6,604 nucleotides of DNA from NCBI GenBank assembly GCA_955652795.1, contig CATPBQ010000160.1:1-6604 (forward strand), written 5' to 3'. The notes under the pieces were generated by a model. That model was not told where the DNA came from, made no database searches, and saw only the letters and a program-made list of their open reading frames with translations. Of the stretch, positions 5,626 to 6,604 are shown piece after piece. The stretch's first letter is position 1. The number at the start of each line of letters is the position of its first letter. This DNA comes from an uncultured Steroidobacteraceae bacterium. GTDB lineage: Bacteria; Pseudomonadota; Gammaproteobacteria; Steroidobacterales; Steroidobacteraceae. The position numbers and the translations under genes were made by a program.

Positions 5626-6012
5626 ATGCAAACACCGCTGTCGAATGGCGCCATGGCCGCGCCGCAATTGCGCGACCTCGTGGACGATGCATTGCGCTAC
5701 TGGGAGCCGCGCCGCATCGCGTACAACCTGGTGCTGACCTGCGTATGTCTCGGCTGGCTGGTGTTCACCTGGCCGCACTTTCGCGCCGCCCTCCTGACCG
5801 CGTTGCTGCCGTTGTTCGTGCTCGCGGTTCTGGCGAACGTCTGCTATTGCGCGGCGTATGTCGTGGATATCCCGATGCAGTATTCCTCGTTTCGCGCGCC
5901 GTGGCGGCGCTGGCGCTGGGGTCTGTGGCTCGCAGGCATGTTGTTCGCGGCCATCCTGGCGTGCTACTGGATCGCCGATGAAATCTACCCCGCGGTGCTG
6001 CCGGCGCCCTGA
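5626..6012 (+). CDS. Unknown three-helix inner-membrane protein
   Basis: A 128-residue protein that I cannot assign to a named family. An amphipathic N-terminus contains LRDLVDDALRYWEPRR (15-30). Three likely membrane helices follow at about 31-49, 56-80 and 98-117, and the protein ends IADEIYPAVLPAP. Between helices 2 and 3 lies a short basic, Trp-rich loop, APWRRWRW (91-98), expected to face the cytoplasm by the positive-inside rule. That places the N-terminus outside unless one predicted helix is not membrane-spanning. Cys39, Cys41, Cys73, Cys75 and Cys113 lie within or at the edges of helices. The coding reality is well supported by a perfect Shine-Dalgarno, strong G/C third positions and coherent hydrophobicity. 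The gene is divergent from the fabH-type gene across 89 bp and convergent with the reductase gene. No function can be stated from the sequence. Confidence 0.88.
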   Translation: MQTPLSNGAMAAPQLRDLVDDALRYWEPRRIAYNLVLTCVCLGWLVFTWPHFRAALLTALLPLFVLAVLANVCYCAAYVVDIPMQYSSFRAPWRRWRWGLWLAGMLFAAILACYWIADEIYPAVLPAP

Positions 6013-6038
6013 ACCAACGCCCTTGTGCTCTGCGCGAG

Positions 6039-6604
6039 TCAGGTCGAGATTGCGGGCGCCGTCGGCAGCGGGCTGGCATCCGGAGCGTAGTCGAACGAGT
6101 CGAAGTACAGGCGCTCCGTGGACAATCCGTGACGTGGAAAGTGTGCGCGCATCGCTTCGATCATCGCGGGCGGGCCGGCGGCGTACACCTCGAAGCGCGC
6201 CAGGTTCGGGTAGTCGGCGAGCACGGCTTCATGCACCCAGCCGGCGCGATGATGCGCGGCTTCGGCCGCGGAGGCTTCCGACAATACGGCGGTGAACGTA
6301 AGCTGCGGATGCCGGCGCACCCACTCCAGCACCAGCGCTTCCTCATAGAGGTCCTGCGTGTGGCGCGCGCCCCAGTAGAAGTGGATGTCGCGCCGGATAC
6401 CGGTTTCCAGCACATGCCGCAGCATCGACTTCAGCGGTGCGAAGCCCGTGCCACCCGCGACCATGAGCACCGGGTCCGAGCCCTGCCGATAGCTGAATTG
6501 CCCGAGCGGCCCTTCGATCCTGAGCAATGACCCCGCAGCGAGCGGCGCGGCGCCGCCGCCCCCACCGGCGGCGGCCGCAAACAGCCGCTCGCTGAATCCT
6601 CCTC
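6039..6604 (-). CDS. FNR-type NAD(P)H:flavin/ferredoxin reductase, C-terminal part (incomplete at window edge)
   Basis: The last 187 residues of a flavin-dependent reductase whose start lies beyond 6604. The visible part begins in the FAD-binding barrel (GGFSERLF, then LRIEGPLGQF). It continues with the nicotinamide-binding domain, VAGGTGFAPLKS (fragment residues 48-59), FYWGARHTQDLYEE, the loop YAAGPPAMIEAM (140-151) and the terminal LYFDSFDYAPD. This order matches reductases annotated as CDP-6-deoxy-delta-3,4-glucoseen reductase and oxygenase reductases, which pass electrons from NAD(P)H through FAD to an iron-sulfur centre. Many relatives carry an N-terminal 2Fe-2S domain, which here would be outside the window. 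The common CGPP motif reads AGPP, as in some relatives. Between the FAD motif and LRIEGP lies an Ala/Gly-rich insertion. The electron acceptor is unknown, and a sugar-reductase role would be over-reading. The TTG at 6527 is an internal Leu codon, not the start. Confidence 0.9.
   Translation of the reverse strand, partial: GGFSERLFAAAAGGGGGAAPLAAGSLLRIEGPLGQFSYRQGSDPVLMVAGGTGFAPLKSMLRHVLETGIRRDIHFYWGARHTQDLYEEALVLEWVRRHPQLTFTAVLSEASAAEAAHHRAGWVHEAVLADYPNLARFEVYAAGPPAMIEAMRAHFPRHGLSTERLYFDSFDYAPDASPLPTAPAIST

Noticed and set aside
5537..5692. 52-residue N-terminal extension of the KAS III protein
   Set aside because: It would run through the promoter region and into the start of the divergent membrane-protein gene. 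The GTG at 5536 has a ribosome site and matches the family N-terminus.
6129..6530. 133-residue plus-strand frame opposite the reductase
   Set aside because: Shadow frame. The minus strand encodes clear FNR-family motifs throughout.

Overview
The window reads as an ordinary chromosomal segment of a high-GC gammaproteobacterium. Gene density is high, codon third positions are strongly G/C, and Shine-Dalgarno sites are of the AGGAG type. A Steroidobacter/Nevskia/Xanthomonadales-like source is my impression from the protein sequences and was not tested. I see no mobile element, CRISPR array, tRNA, rRNA or phage gene, and no clear sign of recent horizontal transfer.

Layout from left to right. (1) 59-2446 (+): membrane-bound c-di-GMP protein with periplasmic sensor, HAMP, degenerate GGDEF and intact EAL, so probably a phosphodiesterase. 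(2) 2489-3409 (-): LysR-family regulator, convergent with gene 1, with a hairpin between them. Its start is preceded by an inverted repeat whose spacer holds a -10-like box. (3) 3410-3886: a 477-bp stretch without a secure gene. It holds a doubtful 107-residue ORF (3537-3860), a candidate promoter (3676-3705) and the probable leader of the next gene, ending in an element that can pair with its Shine-Dalgarno. (4) 3887-4171 (+): small single-RRM RNA-binding protein, followed by an intrinsic terminator. (5) 4267-4386 (+): a 39-residue gene for a bTHX-type small-subunit ribosomal protein. (6) 4433-5536 (-): ketoacyl-ACP synthase III (FabH type) with a complete Cys-His-Asn triad and a C-terminal extension, outside any fatty-acid gene cluster. 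(7) 5626-6012 (+): unknown 128-residue three-helix membrane protein, divergent from (6). (8) 6039-6604 (-): C-terminal part of a ferredoxin-NADP+ reductase-type flavoprotein that runs off the window.

The genes do not form one pathway. Gene orientation alternates, giving at most one two-gene + strand unit (RRM protein plus bTHX, both RNA or ribosome related). The divergent fabH/membrane-protein pair has closely interleaved candidate promoters. I found no convincing undescribed multi-gene system. The points most worth a second look are regulatory: the Shine-Dalgarno-masking element before the RRM gene, the inverted repeat around the lysR -10, and the terminator between RRM and bTHX. At protein level they are the catalytically degenerate GGDEF domain and the unassigned membrane protein.
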